A DNA stretch of 64,000 bases from Thiomargarita sp. (GCA_020721005.1 DYNP01000004.1:64652-128651); one strand, 5' to 3'. Shown: positions 29,988 through 40,665, numbered from the stretch's first letter. Made by a program: numbers and translations. Notes: generated by a model from the letters alone, not told the origin.

Positions 29988-30722
29988 ATGCGATCAACTT
30001 GGATAATTTTTAAACGTGAATTAGCCAGTTACTTTGCCACCCCCATTGCCTATGTTTTTATTGTTATCTTCCTGTTTTTGAGCGGTATTTTCACCTTTTA
30101 TCTCGGCAACTTTTTCAGCCGTGGTCAAGCCGATTTACTCCCTTTCTTTAACTTCCACCCCTGGCTTTACCTCTTCCTCATCCCGGCCCTTGCCATGCGA
30201 CTATGGGCAGAGGAACGCAAAAGTGGCACCATTGAACTGTTGATGACTCTACCAGTTACCGTAACTGAAGCCGTGTTGGGCAAATTTCTAGCCACTTGGG
30301 CATTCACTGCCATTGCCCTTGGCTTAACCTTCCCCATGTGGATAACAGTCAATTATTTAGGCAATCCAGACAATTTTGTCATCTTAGCCGGTTATATTGG
30401 CAGTTTACTCATGGCAGGAGCATTTTTATCCATTGGCTCTTGCATTTCTGCCCTGACCAAAAACCAAGTCATCGCCTTTGTCATCACAGTTGTTGTATGT
30501 TTGGCCTTCATTCTCAGCGGTTTTCCCCTGGTGTTGGACTTTTTTAAAGGGTGGGCTCCTCAACTGATCGTCAACACCATCAGCTCCTTCAGCTTTTTGA
30601 CCCATTTCAACGCCATCAGCAAAGGGGTCATTGACCTGCGTGACCTGATCTATTTCTTCAGTTTAATGGCCTTTTGGCTATTTGCCACGGCTATTTTGAT
30701 TGAAATGAAAAAAGCGGATTAA
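29988..30722 (+). CDS. ABC-2 type permease, GldF-like
   Basis: 244 aa with six predicted membrane helices. It opens with TWIIFKRELASYFATPIAYVF and contains RLWAEERKSGTIELLMTLPV, the typical coupling region of ABC-2/GldF permeases. GAGGAG precedes the ATG. It pairs with the ATPase 79 bp upstream and precedes the Gldg-type gene by 18 bp. Confidence 0.92.
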   Translation: MRSTWIIFKRELASYFATPIAYVFIVIFLFLSGIFTFYLGNFFSRGQADLLPFFNFHPWLYLFLIPALAMRLWAEERKSGTIELLMTLPVTVTEAVLGKFLATWAFTAIALGLTFPMWITVNYLGNPDNFVILAGYIGSLLMAGAFLSIGSCISALTKNQVIAFVITVVVCLAFILSGFPLVLDFFKGWAPQLIVNTISSFSFLTHFNAISKGVIDLRDLIYFFSLMAFWLFATAILIEMKKAD

Positions 30723-30740
30723 AACGAGGTATATTGTATC

Positions 30741-32675
30741 ATGAACACCAAATTACTTACGACCACCGGTTTATTGGCTGCCTTAGCCTTATTTTTAACC
30801 CTCAACATTCTCAGCAACACCCTGTTGAAAACGGCCCAATTGGATCTTACTGAGAACCAACTTTACACCCTGTCCCAAGGCTCTAAAAACATCCTAACCA
30901 CCCTTGAGGAACCTATCACCCTGCGTTTCTACCTCTCTCAAAAATTGGTCACCCAATTGCCGGGTATCAGCAACTATGCAGTGCGAGTGCAGGAATTATT
31001 GCAAAAATACAGCCTATTGGCCGGCAATAAACTAAAACTGATGATCATCGATCCGGAACCATTTTCTGAAGAAGAAGACCGTGCTGAAGGTTATGGATTG
31101 CAAGGCGTGCCCATTGACGAAAGCAATACCTCTTTCTACTTCGGTTTAGTAGGGACCAACTCCACTGATGATGAAGAAAAAATTGCCTTTTTTACCCCCA
31201 GTCGTTCCGAATTTTTGGAATATGACATCACTCAATTGATTTATCGGTTGGCCCACCCAAAACAACAAATTTTAGGCCTCATGAGCAGCTTACCTCTACA
31301 AGGAGGTGCTGCTTCTCCTTTCAATCCTGAAGCTCAGCCCTCCTGGATGGTTGCAGAACATTTAGGTCAATCCTTTGAAATCAAAACTGTGGCCACTGAT
31401 GTCGCTGAAATTCCTAAAGAAATTGATGTGCTCATGATTGTTCATCCCAAGGGACTTGCTGACAAAACCTTGTATGCCATCGATCAATTTGTACTGAAAG
31501 GGGGACGAGCCCTGATCTTTGTTGACCCCTATTCAGAAGCCGATGAGCCTCCTCCCAATCCTCAAAATCCCATGGCGTCCTTACAAATGCCTCGCAACTC
31601 GGATTTGAACAAATTGTTTGAAACTTGGGGCATTGAGATGGTAACCAATAAAGTGGTCGGAGACCTCAGTTTGGCACAAACTGTACAAACCCGTAAAGGT
31701 GGAAAAATCAAGGCTATCAAATATCCAGTGTGGATGAATTTTGCCGATGAACAGTATTTTGACAAGAATGACATTATTACAGGTAAAATTGGCAATTTAA
31801 TCCTTGCATCTCCAGGGGCACTTAAGAAAAAAGCGGATCGTGAAATTGCTTTCACCCCTCTTATCCAAACCAGTGATCAAGGTGCTTTGGTGGACAGCAG
31901 TCAATTGGGATTTTTTGCCGATCCAGAGGAAATGATTCGCAATTTCAAACCGGAAGGACAATTTGTGGTTGCAGCCCGGATTACAGGCAAAGTGGGCACC
32001 GCTTTCCCCGAAGGTCGACCCAAGTTAGAAGAAAATAAGGATCAAGATTCCAAAAAAGAGGAAAAACCAACTGAAGAAGTTACCGCGCCTCATTTGACAG
32101 AATCCCAGGCGCCAATTAACTTGGTCATTGTAGCTGACACTGATTTGTTAGAAGATCGGTTTTGGGTGCAAGTGCAAAATTTTTTGGGACAACGTTTGGC
32201 CATTCCCCATGCAGCCAATGCAACTTTTGTCAACAATGCAGTGGACAATTTAAGTGGCAGTCAAGACTTGATTAGCGTACGAAATCGAGGAGATTTCGCT
32301 CGACCATTCACCAAGGTGGAAGATATCAAACAGCAGGCTGAGCAACGTTTTCATGAAAAAGAGAAGGAATTGTTGGATAAATTGCAAGAGACCGATCAAA
32401 AGATTCGGAGTTTACAGACCCAAAAACAAGCCGGCAACGCCATTATCTTGAGTGCTGAGCAACAGCAAGAGATTGAGCGGTTTCGTGAAGAAAAAATCAA
32501 GATTCGCAAGGAGTTACGGCAAGTTCAACATGAATTGCAAAAAGACATTGAACGATTGGAGATGCACCTCCAATTTTACAATATTGGACTGATGCCCTTG
32601 ATGATCGGTATTGGAGGCATTGGTTTAAGCGTTTATCGGGGTCGTCGCAAACGCAAAATCAAACCAGTCAGTTAA
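30741..32675 (+). CDS. Gldg-family ABC accessory protein
   Basis: 644 aa. An N-terminal membrane helix (about 7-28) is followed by LDLTENQLYTLSQGSKNIL, the hallmark start of GldG-like proteins, then a large extracytoplasmic domain with VLMIVHPKGLADKTLYAIDQFVLKGG. The C-terminal part has a charged linker (about 425-455), a coiled coil (about 530-610) and a last membrane helix followed by RRKRKIK. GldAFG form an ABC complex tied to gliding motility in Bacteroidetes. Homologues in other phyla have no proven role. GAGG precedes the ATG. Confidence 0.9.
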   Translation: MNTKLLTTTGLLAALALFLTLNILSNTLLKTAQLDLTENQLYTLSQGSKNILTTLEEPITLRFYLSQKLVTQLPGISNYAVRVQELLQKYSLLAGNKLKLMIIDPEPFSEEEDRAEGYGLQGVPIDESNTSFYFGLVGTNSTDDEEKIAFFTPSRSEFLEYDITQLIYRLAHPKQQILGLMSSLPLQGGAASPFNPEAQPSWMVAEHLGQSFEIKTVATDVAEIPKEIDVLMIVHPKGLADKTLYAIDQFVLKGGRALIFVDPYSEADEPPPNPQNPMASLQMPRNSDLNKLFETWGIEMVTNKVVGDLSLAQTVQTRKGGKIKAIKYPVWMNFADEQYFDKNDIITGKIGNLILASPGALKKKADREIAFTPLIQTSDQGALVDSSQLGFFADPEEMIRNFKPEGQFVVAARITGKVGTAFPEGRPKLEENKDQDSKKEEKPTEEVTAPHLTESQAPINLVIVADTDLLEDRFWVQVQNFLGQRLAIPHAANATFVNNAVDNLSGSQDLISVRNRGDFARPFTKVEDIKQQAEQRFHEKEKELLDKLQETDQKIRSLQTQKQAGNAIILSAEQQQEIERFREEKIKIRKELRQVQHELQKDIERLEMHLQFYNIGLMPLMIGIGGIGLSVYRGRRKRKIKPVS

Positions 32676-32698
32676 CTTCTCAACTTGAATGTTAAGTT

Positions 32699-32733
32699 AA
32701 ACCTGTCAAAATACGATATTTGACAGGTTTTCA
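32699..32733 (+). terminator. Hairpin after the Gldg-type gene
   Basis: AAACCTGTCAAA (32699-32710) pairs perfectly with TTTGACAGGTTT (32719-32730) and is followed by TTT counting the last stem base (T32731 and neighbours). It lies between the Gldg-type and DUF4340 genes and could stop or attenuate read-through. Confidence 0.75.
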
Positions 32734-32804
32734 TAAACAGATGGGTTGAGAATACAATTTTGATTTGAAATTTGTCCTGAATTGTTTTTAATGAGGATTT
32801 GAGC

Positions 32805-34136
32805 ATGAAACGTAAACATCTTATTCAACTTGTGGCAATAACACTGGTTATCATTGGTATTACGTGGTGGGTGTTGCCTCCACAGCATCCAGTGAGCAGT
32901 AGCTCTGGACAACAATATTTGTTCCCTGAGTTACTTAAGCAACTGAATGAAGTGACTGAAATTAATATTGTCACTGCTGATCAAAGTTTTACAATAACTC
33001 GAAGCGATGGGCATTGGGGTTTGCAAGAGAAGCAAGGCTATGCAGTCAATCTCGAAAAAGTTCGTGATTTACTGATTGGCATGGGTGAATTGCAAATTGT
33101 AGAGGAAAAAACCACAAATCCCAAATTGTATGAGAAGTTGGGACTGAATGAAGTCACTGAAAAAGGGTCAACTGCAGTTTTGGTGACTTTGAAAAAGGGA
33201 CCTGATCAAGTGATTGCCAATTTGTTGGTGGGAAATACTCAACCGGCTAAGGTTGATTCTTCTAGGCATGAAGCTTATGTACGTAAGCCCACTGAGAAGC
33301 AAACTTTGTTGGCGATGGGATTGTCCCCAATTGCCAAATCGTCGAAAGATTGGTTAGAGCAAGTGATTGTTGACATTGAACAAAAACGTATTCATTTGGT
33401 GAAAGTGACTCACGCCGATGGTTATGAATTTTCCATCAGTAAGCCAGCGGTTAAAGATTCTGACTATCAATTGAATAATGTGCCAGCCGGTCAGCAACCC
33501 AAAATATCTCCTCATGATTTTAATCAGATGGCTGGTATGCTGTCACGTCTAAATTTAACAGACGTGGTACCTGAGCAACAAATTGATTTTGAAAAGAATT
33601 TAACCTATAAAGCAGTGTTCAGCAGTTTTGATGGTCTGGAAGTCACTTTGGTTGCAGCTCATCAAGATGGTAAGCAATTTGCCAAGTTGGCAGTGGCTTC
33701 AATTCCTGTGGTCGAGAAAGCAAGTTCAACTGGAGAATCAGCAGCCGATGCTGAGAAAACCACAGAAGAGACTGGAAATAATGACTCTGAATCAACTACT
33801 TTCTTGAAAGTTGAGGAAGAAGTTAAAAAGGAAATTGAAACCCTGCAGAGTCGGTGGCAAGGCTGGGCATTTGAAGTGCCTCAATACAAATTTAACACCT
33901 TGTTGAAGAAAGAGGCCGATTTGCTTGAAGCTAAAAAAGAAGCTGAGCCTGCACAAGATAGCAGTGGCGGTTCCGTGGTCAATTGGGATGCCTTGCAGGG
34001 AAATAAAGAGCCTGATGAATTGGGGCAGCCTGCCACAACTTCACCTGACGATTCTTCAGTTTCTGTTCCCAAAAATGATTCTGTTTCCTCCGAAAGTGAA
34101 GTTGAAACTGAATCTACAAATGAGACAACTGACTGA
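32805..34136 (+). CDS. DUF4340-type membrane-anchored protein
   Basis: 443 aa from the ATG at 32805, which has GAGGA 7 nt upstream; a TTG two codons earlier is less likely. One N-terminal membrane helix (about 6-26) anchors a predicted extracytoplasmic domain. Residues 45-90 show the DUF4340 pattern (FTITRSDGHWGLQEKQGYAV, VRDLLIGMGEL). The last third is Glu/Ser/Thr-rich and low in complexity, ending in an acidic tail. DUF4340 proteins commonly follow GldAFG-like genes, which supports a shared complex. The function is unknown. Confidence 0.82.
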   Translation: MKRKHLIQLVAITLVIIGITWWVLPPQHPVSSSSGQQYLFPELLKQLNEVTEINIVTADQSFTITRSDGHWGLQEKQGYAVNLEKVRDLLIGMGELQIVEEKTTNPKLYEKLGLNEVTEKGSTAVLVTLKKGPDQVIANLLVGNTQPAKVDSSRHEAYVRKPTEKQTLLAMGLSPIAKSSKDWLEQVIVDIEQKRIHLVKVTHADGYEFSISKPAVKDSDYQLNNVPAGQQPKISPHDFNQMAGMLSRLNLTDVVPEQQIDFEKNLTYKAVFSSFDGLEVTLVAAHQDGKQFAKLAVASIPVVEKASSTGESAADAEKTTEETGNNDSESTTFLKVEEEVKKEIETLQSRWQGWAFEVPQYKFNTLLKKEADLLEAKKEAEPAQDSSGGSVVNWDALQGNKEPDELGQPATTSPDDSSVSVPKNDSVSSESEVETESTNETTD

Positions 34137-34143
34137 TCGAACT

Positions 34144-34186
34144 GGGAATTAAATTTATTCCCATCGGTTGCTAAAAACCGTTTTTT
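34144..34186 (+). terminator. Double hairpin terminator after the ABC cluster
   Basis: GGGAAT/ATTCCC (34144-34149 and 34157-34162) is followed by CGGTT/AACCG (34165-34169 and 34176-34180) and six T. It marks the end of the DUF4340 transcript. Confidence 0.8.
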
Positions 34187-34316
34187 GCATCACCGTTGTT
34201 AAAAAAGGGGGGAACTTATGTATTTTGGCATGGGTTCCCCTTTTTCTACCTTATTCCCCTGCTCCATTTCCCTTGAATAATCTCCCCCTGTTCCCACTGC
34301 CCACGATTCTCCAACT

Positions 34317-37148
34317 ATGACTCCCCAAGATTTTATTACCAAATGGCAGTCTGCCCATGCCAAAGAACGTTCTGCGTCTCAGGAGCATTTTTTGGATCTG
34401 TGTCGACTGTTGGATGAACCCAGTCCCAATTCAGCAGATCCCCAAGCTGTTACTTATTGTTTTGAGAAGGGGATTAATAAAGTGGGGGGTGGGCATGGTT
34501 GGGCTGATGTTTGGAAGCGTCATTGTTTTGCTTGGGAATATAAGAGCCAATACCAAGATTTGGACCGGGCTTTTGTACAGTTGCAACGTTATGCCTTGGC
34601 TTTAGAGAATCCACCGTTGTTAGTGGTTTCAGACATGAAAACCATTCGAGTTTATACGAATTTTACCAATACAGTGCAGGAAATTCATGAAATCTCCCTA
34701 TCGGACTTGATCCATCAAGACTCGCGACAATTGTTAAAATGGGTTTTTACTGATCCAGACCGCTTAAAACCAGGTCGCACCCGGACAGTGGTTACCCGGG
34801 AGATTGCTGGGCAGCTGGCTGGCTTGGCTCAACAATTACGGGAACGCAATTATTCTCCATCCCAAGTGGCTCATTTTATGAGTCAGTTATTATTTTGTCT
34901 ATTTGCAGAAAATGCCAATTTATTCAACGGACAAGCTGTGCTAACAGCAATCTTAACAGCTTGTGAGCATGATTTTGAACAATGCGCTGATCGTTTGCAG
35001 TGTTTGTTGACAACTATGCACAGCGGTGGGTACTTTGGAGCAATGAAAATCCCTCGTTTTAACAATGGCTTGTTTGCAGAAGTCAACAGTTTACCCTTGG
35101 AGAAGGAAGATATTCAATTGTTGTTAAAATTGGTCAATCAGGATTGGCAAGCCATTGAGCCGTCGATTTTTGGCACTTTGTTTGAGCGGGGCTTGGATCA
35201 GGATAAACGCAGTCAGTTGGGCGCCCATTACACGGATCCGGAATCTATCCTGCGCTTAATCGATCCGGTGGTGTTGCAACCGTTGCGCATGGATTGGCAA
35301 TCTACAAAGGATCGGATTACGAAAATGCTTGGAAAATCAAGTCGTAATCTGGATAAAGAGCGAGCAGCTCACAAAATTTTCAATAATTTTTTAAGTCGTT
35401 TGGCCCAAGTGCGGATATTGGATCCTGCTTGTGGATCGGGGAATTTTTTGTATCTGGCGTTACGGGGTTTGCAAGAGTTGGAACATCAGGCTTGTTTAGA
35501 ATTTGAGTTTTTGTTTCCTGAATCAGGTAAACAGTCTCGAACTCAAACTGATACTGGTCCCCATAATGTGTGGGGAATTGAGGTGAATCCTTATGCGGCT
35601 GAATTGGCTAGGGTCACGGTGTGGATTGGGCATTTGCAATGGTTGTTGACTCATGGTTATCGATATAATAGTTATCCATCTCCACCGCTTCAGATTTTGA
35701 CACAGGATGCCATTTTAAGTTCAAAGGGACTGGAGACCAGCTGGCCAAGTGTTGATTTTATTGTGGGCAATCCTCCATTTTTGGGTAATAAACGGATGTT
35801 GGCGGTGTTGGGCAAAGCGTATGTGGAGCGTTTGTACAGTGTGTACCGGGACCGGGTGCCAAGGGGGGCAGATTGGGTGACTTATTGGTTTGAGAAGGCA
35901 CGTAATATGTTGGAAAATAAACAGGTTAAAGCGGTGGGTTTGGTGGCTACCAATTCTATTCGAGGGGGAATTAATCGTCGGGTATTGGATAAGATTCAGA
36001 AAACTGGGCAGATTTTTGAGGCTTGGAGTGATGAGGAATGGGTTAATGAAGGGGCATCGGTGCGGGTGTCTCTGGTGTGTTTTGGGGAACGACATGAAGA
36101 GGTCCGGTTAAATGGTCAGGTGGTGCCAAGAATTTTTTCTGATTTGAGCGCCACTGTGGATTTGACCTTGGCTAAAAAGTTAGCTGAGAATAGGGGAGTG
36201 GCTTTTCAGGGAATTACTAAGGTGGGTCCGTTTGAAATTGCCGGGGAGTTGGCAAGGCGTTGGCTGGTATTGCCGATGAATCCAAATGGTCGTCCCAACA
36301 GTGATGTGTTGCGGCCATGGGCGAATGGGAAGGATATTACGGGTCGTTGTTCAGATACTTGGATCATTGATTTTGGGGTTATGAGTGAGGAGTTGGCGAG
36401 TTTGTATGTGGCGCCATTTGCTTATCTTATTAACCAAGTTCAAGCGAGTCAAAAGCAGTTAAGGTCAGGGTCTCGGCAACAAAAAAAGTGGTGGTTACAT
36501 GGTGGGTCTCGTCCAGCTTTGCGCAAGGCTTTGAGTTCGTTGAGTCGTTATATTGGGACTGTTCGAGTTGCCAAATATCGTTTGTTTGTGTGGATGGACA
36601 GGCAAATTATGCCCGACAGTGCAGTGGTGGCAATTGCTCGTGAGGATGATACATTTTTTGGTATTCTCCATTCTCGTTTTCATGAGTTATGGTCATTACG
36701 TTTGGGAACGAGTTTGGAAGATCGTCCCCGTTACACTCCCACCACAACTTTTGAGACTTTTCCTTTTCCAGAAGGATTGAGTCCCAGTTTCTCAGCCAAA
36801 AATTATGTCGATAATTCACAGGCTCAAGCCATTGCCGCCGCTGCCCAATGTTTGCATGAGTTGCGGGAAAAGTGGTTGAATCCAACAGATTGGGTTAAAT
36901 GGGTTCCAGAGGTCGTTGCAGGTTATCCAAATCGTGTAATTCCTGTTGATAATCAGGCAGTTGAGGGCTTGAAAAAGCGCACTTTGACTCGCCTTTATAA
37001 TGAGAGGCCTTCTTGGTTGGTGCATGCCCATGGCCAGTTGGATGAAGCGGTGGCCACAGCTTATGGGTGGCCGGTGGATTTGCGTGACGAAGAGGTGTTG
37101 AGACGGTTGTTGGAGTTGAATTTGGCACGGGCGCTGGATGGGAGTTGA
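34317..37148 (+). CDS. MmeI-like single-chain restriction-modification enzyme
   Basis: 943 aa. The N-terminal nuclease motif is D-x9-ExK (Asp64, Glu74, Lys76 in GWADVW...AWEYK), the spacing described for MmeI. A helical connector leads to an adenine methyltransferase domain with LDPACGSGNF (near 368) and NPPF (near 485). The target-recognition region lies at about 640-820 and a helical C-terminus follows. Both activities therefore appear intact in one polypeptide, of Type IIL/IIG kind. The target sequence cannot be read from the protein. No specificity, mobile or toxin gene is adjacent. The start ATG lacks a clear ribosome site. Confidence 0.87.
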   Translation: MTPQDFITKWQSAHAKERSASQEHFLDLCRLLDEPSPNSADPQAVTYCFEKGINKVGGGHGWADVWKRHCFAWEYKSQYQDLDRAFVQLQRYALALENPPLLVVSDMKTIRVYTNFTNTVQEIHEISLSDLIHQDSRQLLKWVFTDPDRLKPGRTRTVVTREIAGQLAGLAQQLRERNYSPSQVAHFMSQLLFCLFAENANLFNGQAVLTAILTACEHDFEQCADRLQCLLTTMHSGGYFGAMKIPRFNNGLFAEVNSLPLEKEDIQLLLKLVNQDWQAIEPSIFGTLFERGLDQDKRSQLGAHYTDPESILRLIDPVVLQPLRMDWQSTKDRITKMLGKSSRNLDKERAAHKIFNNFLSRLAQVRILDPACGSGNFLYLALRGLQELEHQACLEFEFLFPESGKQSRTQTDTGPHNVWGIEVNPYAAELARVTVWIGHLQWLLTHGYRYNSYPSPPLQILTQDAILSSKGLETSWPSVDFIVGNPPFLGNKRMLAVLGKAYVERLYSVYRDRVPRGADWVTYWFEKARNMLENKQVKAVGLVATNSIRGGINRRVLDKIQKTGQIFEAWSDEEWVNEGASVRVSLVCFGERHEEVRLNGQVVPRIFSDLSATVDLTLAKKLAENRGVAFQGITKVGPFEIAGELARRWLVLPMNPNGRPNSDVLRPWANGKDITGRCSDTWIIDFGVMSEELASLYVAPFAYLINQVQASQKQLRSGSRQQKKWWLHGGSRPALRKALSSLSRYIGTVRVAKYRLFVWMDRQIMPDSAVVAIAREDDTFFGILHSRFHELWSLRLGTSLEDRPRYTPTTTFETFPFPEGLSPSFSAKNYVDNSQAQAIAAAAQCLHELREKWLNPTDWVKWVPEVVAGYPNRVIPVDNQAVEGLKKRTLTRLYNERPSWLVHAHGQLDEAVATAYGWPVDLRDEEVLRRLLELNLARALDGS

Positions 37149-37209
37149 TAGAATTTGGGTTGTTCAGGTTTTGACATTTTAGCATCAGTTCTAATTCAGA
37201 TAGCGTTCG

Positions 37210-37533
37210 TTAATTCTGCTTCAGAGGTTTGCCATTTTCGGTGGTGGGCAGGGTTAAGGGGGTGTTCATGCTTTTTAAACGTACCTTCCCGTTTAGGAAT
37301 TGGAGGTGAATGGTGATTTCACCTTTCCAGTTTGCTGTTGTGGCAGATAGATCGCCAATACCTGCGCTTTTAGAGTCAGTTGGTTCTCCCAAGATAGCGG
37401 TAACTTCCGCCATCGTCATGCCAGTTTGAATACGTTGATAATTTTCTTCAGTTATTTTGGGGACTCCGCAAGCTATTGAAGCCAGGATTAAAATCAGTGT
37501 CCCTAATTGAGTAAAATATCTTAGATATAGCAT
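37210..37533 (-). CDS. Small BamE/SmpA-like (DUF3862-type) lipoprotein
   Basis: 107 aa from the ATG at 37533. A hydrophobic N-terminus ends LILILASIACG, a plausible but imperfect lipobox. The mature part carries ITEENYQRIQTGMTMAEVTA followed by ILGEPT, the two-helix start of the SmpA/BamE/DUF3862 fold, then a beta segment (IHLQFLNGKV). It is too generic to assign as BamE itself. An in-frame TTG five codons upstream is possible. It stands alone, divergent from ppgK. Confidence 0.75.
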   Translation of the reverse strand: MLYLRYFTQLGTLILILASIACGVPKITEENYQRIQTGMTMAEVTAILGEPTDSKSAGIGDLSATTANWKGEITIHLQFLNGKVRLKSMNTPLTLPTTENGKPLKQN

Positions 37534-37677
37534 GGTTATTTTGTCCAAAGTGGTGGTGTATTTTGAGATTTCATTGTACTATAAACTTTCAAATTTCTGG
37601 TGAAAATTTTATAGATGCGTTATACTGTTAAGTTCATCTGGTAAATAGATAGACAATTGGGATTGAGGTAACCTTAT

Positions 37678-38454
37678 ATGAGTACAGAATTGATTTTGGG
37701 TATTGATATTGGTGGCTCTGCAGTTAAGGGGGCTCCGGTCAATATCAAGTTGGGGGAATTGTGCAGTGAGCGTTATCGAGTAGAAATTCCTGAGTTGGCT
37801 GATCCGGACTCGGTCAGCGAGGTTATTGCGAGTATTGTTAATTACTTCAATTGGAAGGGTCCCATCGGTTGTACTTTTCCAGGAGTGATTAAAAAAGGGG
37901 TTATTCATACGGCAGCCAATTTTGATAAAAGTTGGATAGGGATCAACGGTGAGACTTTGATTGCCAGCAAGTTGGAGAATCCACCGGTATTTTTGTTAAA
38001 TGATGCGGATGCTGCTGGCATTGCGGAAATGGAGTTGGGAGCGGGTCGAGGTCGCCAAGGAGTGGTGATTATGTTGACGTTTGGGACTGGTATTGGGACT
38101 GCTATTTTCAGCGAGGGACAATTATTACCTAATACTGAGTTTGGTCATCTTGAAATTCTGTGTCGGGAGGCAGAGAGTTTTACCTCTGCCAGGGCTCGTA
38201 AAAAGGAAAATTTGAATTGGAAAAAATGGACGGAACGAGTTAACCAATTCTTGGCTCGTATGGAAAATTTATTTTGGCCAGATGTGTTTATCGTTGGCGG
38301 TGGTGTCAGTCGCAAGCATACCCAATTTTTACATTTGTTAAAGTCCCGAGCAGAGATCGTTCCTGCTAAGATGCAAAATAAAGCAGGTATTATTGGAGCT
38401 GCACTGGCCGCCAATCGGCAGTTTGAATGGGTAAAAAATATAACAAATACATGA
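37678..38454 (+). CDS. ppgK: Polyphosphate glucokinase (ROK family)
   Basis: 258 aa. The N-terminal phosphate motif GIDIGGSAVKG and the ROK pattern LNDADAAGIAE are present, with LTFGTGIGTAIF further on; overall order matches polyphosphate-dependent glucokinases. It would phosphorylate glucose to glucose 6-phosphate using polyphosphate (or ATP). Its place directly before glgB and glgA ties polyphosphate use to glycogen metabolism. GAGG precedes the ATG. Confidence 0.88.
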   Translation: MSTELILGIDIGGSAVKGAPVNIKLGELCSERYRVEIPELADPDSVSEVIASIVNYFNWKGPIGCTFPGVIKKGVIHTAANFDKSWIGINGETLIASKLENPPVFLLNDADAAGIAEMELGAGRGRQGVVIMLTFGTGIGTAIFSEGQLLPNTEFGHLEILCREAESFTSARARKKENLNWKKWTERVNQFLARMENLFWPDVFIVGGGVSRKHTQFLHLLKSRAEIVPAKMQNKAGIIGAALAANRQFEWVKNITNT

Positions 38455-38496
38455 AGTTAATTTTACCCTTGACTTAATTTTAGGAGGATGAAATCT

Positions 38497-40665
38497 ATGA
38501 CCAATGTGCATACAGATATACAAAAAATTTTGGAAGTTCGACATCATGATCCATTCAGTGTGTTAGGTAGACATCCTGAAGGGAATGATCAAGTGGTGGT
38601 GCGAGTTTTTAAACCGGCAACTCAAACTGTTAAACTTTTGCCTCATCATTTGCCATTGGAACGCGTTCCCAATACCGATTTGTTTGAATGGCGAGGACCT
38701 GCTAAACAAGTGCCCCATCGTTATCAATTGGAATGGCAAGATGAGCAAGGACGGGTTCAAGCAGGTTATGATCCTTACTGTTTTAATCCTCAATTAGGCG
38801 ATTTGGATTTGCATTTGTTTGGGGAGGGGAAACATTGGCACGCTTACCGATTTTTGGGGGCTCATCTTTGGGAAACTGAAGGAGTTCAAGGTACCTTGTT
38901 TGCGGTATGGGCACCCAATGCCCAAAGAGTCAGCGTAGTAGGGGAGTTTAATCGTTGGGATGGGCGTTGTTATCCTATGAGGGCAAGAGGGGGCAGTGGA
39001 GTTTGGGAACTGTTTATTCCCCATTTGGGAGCTCATCAGTTATACAAATTTGAAATACACGGTCGGGACAGTGGGCAAATTTTTCTGAAAACCGATCCTT
39101 ATGGATTCGGTTTTGAATTGCGTCCTCAAACTTCTTCGTATGTGGTTGAATCTCCTAAACATACTTGGCAAGATGGCACTTGGCTCACGGCTCGCCAACA
39201 ACGGGATTGGTTACATTCTCCAATGGGTATCTATGAAGTCCATCTGGGCTCTTGGCAGCAGGCAGAAGGAGGCGGATTTCTGAATTATCGGGAATTGGCT
39301 CATCGCTTGGTGGATTATGTCAAAAAATTGGGATTTACCCATATTGAATTGTTGCCTGTCGCTGAACATCCTTTGGATGCTTCTTGGGGCTACCAGGTCA
39401 CTGGATATTTTGCTCCCAGCAGTCGTTATGGCTCTCCAGACGATTTTCGTTATTTTGTGGATCACTGTCATTTGCAAGGGATTGGAGTTATTTTGGATTG
39501 GGTGCCCGGCCACTTTCCCAAAGATGCTCATGGCTTGGCTTGGTTTGATGGGACTGCTCTTTATGAATACGCTGATCCTCGACAAGGAGAACATCGAGAT
39601 TGGGGCACTTTGATATTCAACTATGGTCGCCATGAAGTTAAAAACTTCTTATTATCCAATGCCTTATTCTGGTTGGCAGAATACCATATCGATGGTTTGC
39701 GAGTGGATGCTGTGGCTTCCATGTTGTATTTGGATTATTCTCGTCAACAGGGAGAATGGGTGCCCAACATTTACGGTGGGAATGAGAATTTGGAAGCCAT
39801 TGCCTTCTTGCGAGAGTTGAATGCGGTGACCCATGCTGAACATCCTGGCACCTTTATTATTGCTGAGGAATCAACGAGTTGGCCACAAGTTACTCGTCCC
39901 ACTTGGTTGGGTGGTTTGGGTTTTAGTATGAAATGGAACATGGGCTGGATGCACGACACTTTGGAGTATATGTCTAAAGATCCCATCTATCGTTTTCATC
40001 ATCACCAACACCTCACCTTTGGCATGCTTTATGCGTTTACCGAGAACTTTTTGCTGCCCTTTTCCCATGATGAAGTGGTGCATGGCAAACGTTCCCTATT
40101 GGACAGAATGCCTGGAGACTGTTGGCAACGGTTTGCCAATTTGCGTCTTTTATACACTTACATGTGGACTTATCCGGGCAAAAAATTATTGTTCATGGGA
40201 GGAGAATTTGCTCAGGGTCGAGAATGGAATTTTGAAAGCAGTTTAGAATGGGACCTGTTAAATTTACCGGCACATACAGGTATACAAACTCTCATTGGGG
40301 ATCTCAATCGTTTGTATCAAAGCATTCCGGCTTTACACCGTTATGAGTTTGAGGCCAAAGGATTTGCTTGGATTGATTGCCATGATGCTGCCCAGTCGGT
40401 GATCAGTTACATGCGTCATGGAGAAGAAAATGAAGAAGTCACCGTGATTCTCAATTTCACTCCAGTACCTCGTCATGATTACCGAATCGGGGTGAGTGCT
40501 CCTGGTTACTATCAAGAAGCCTTCAATTCTGATGCCCATTATTATGGAGGGAGCAATGTTGGGAATTTGCCGATGGAGGCGGAAAAAGTCGCTTGGATGG
40601 GTAAAGAATATTCATTGAATTTAACTTTGCCTCCTCTGGGAGGTATTATCTTACAAAGAGTTTAA
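38497..40665 (+). CDS. glgB: 1,4-alpha-glucan branching enzyme
   Basis: 722 aa from the ATG at 38497, which has AGGAGG at 38482-38487 with normal spacing; the ATG at 38488 directly abuts that site. An N-terminal CBM48-type domain ([29 protein letters not shown]) precedes the GH13 barrel. Catalytic signatures are [15 protein letters not shown] (nucleophile Asp), IIAEES (acid Glu) and [10 protein letters not shown]. The protein creates alpha-1,6 branches in glycogen. It is second in the ppgK-glgB-glgA row. Confidence 0.97.
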   Translation: MTNVHTDIQKILEVRHHDPFSVLGRHPEGNDQVVVRVFKPATQTVKLLPHHLPLERVPNTDLFEWRGPAKQVPHRYQLEWQDEQGRVQAGYDPYCFNPQLGDLDLHLFGEGKHWHAYRFLGAHLWETEGVQGTLFAVWAPNAQRVSVVGEFNRWDGRCYPMRARGGSGVWELFIPHLGAHQLYKFEIHGRDSGQIFLKTDPYGFGFELRPQTSSYVVESPKHTWQDGTWLTARQQRDWLHSPMGIYEVHLGSWQQAEGGGFLNYRELAHRLVDYVKKLGFTHIELLPVAEHPLDASWGYQVTGYFAPSSRYGSPDDFRYFVDHCHLQGIGVILDWVPGHFPKDAHGLAWFDGTALYEYADPRQGEHRDWGTLIFNYGRHEVKNFLLSNALFWLAEYHIDGLRVDAVASMLYLDYSRQQGEWVPNIYGGNENLEAIAFLRELNAVTHAEHPGTFIIAEESTSWPQVTRPTWLGGLGFSMKWNMGWMHDTLEYMSKDPIYRFHHHQHLTFGMLYAFTENFLLPFSHDEVVHGKRSLLDRMPGDCWQRFANLRLLYTYMWTYPGKKLLFMGGEFAQGREWNFESSLEWDLLNLPAHTGIQTLIGDLNRLYQSIPALHRYEFEAKGFAWIDCHDAAQSVISYMRHGEENEEVTVILNFTPVPRHDYRIGVSAPGYYQEAFNSDAHYYGGSNVGNLPMEAEKVAWMGKEYSLNLTLPPLGGIILQRV

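Noticed and set aside
36495-37185. Several minus-strand frames inside the MmeI-like gene
   Set aside because: They are antisense shadows of a confidently assigned gene and show no domains.
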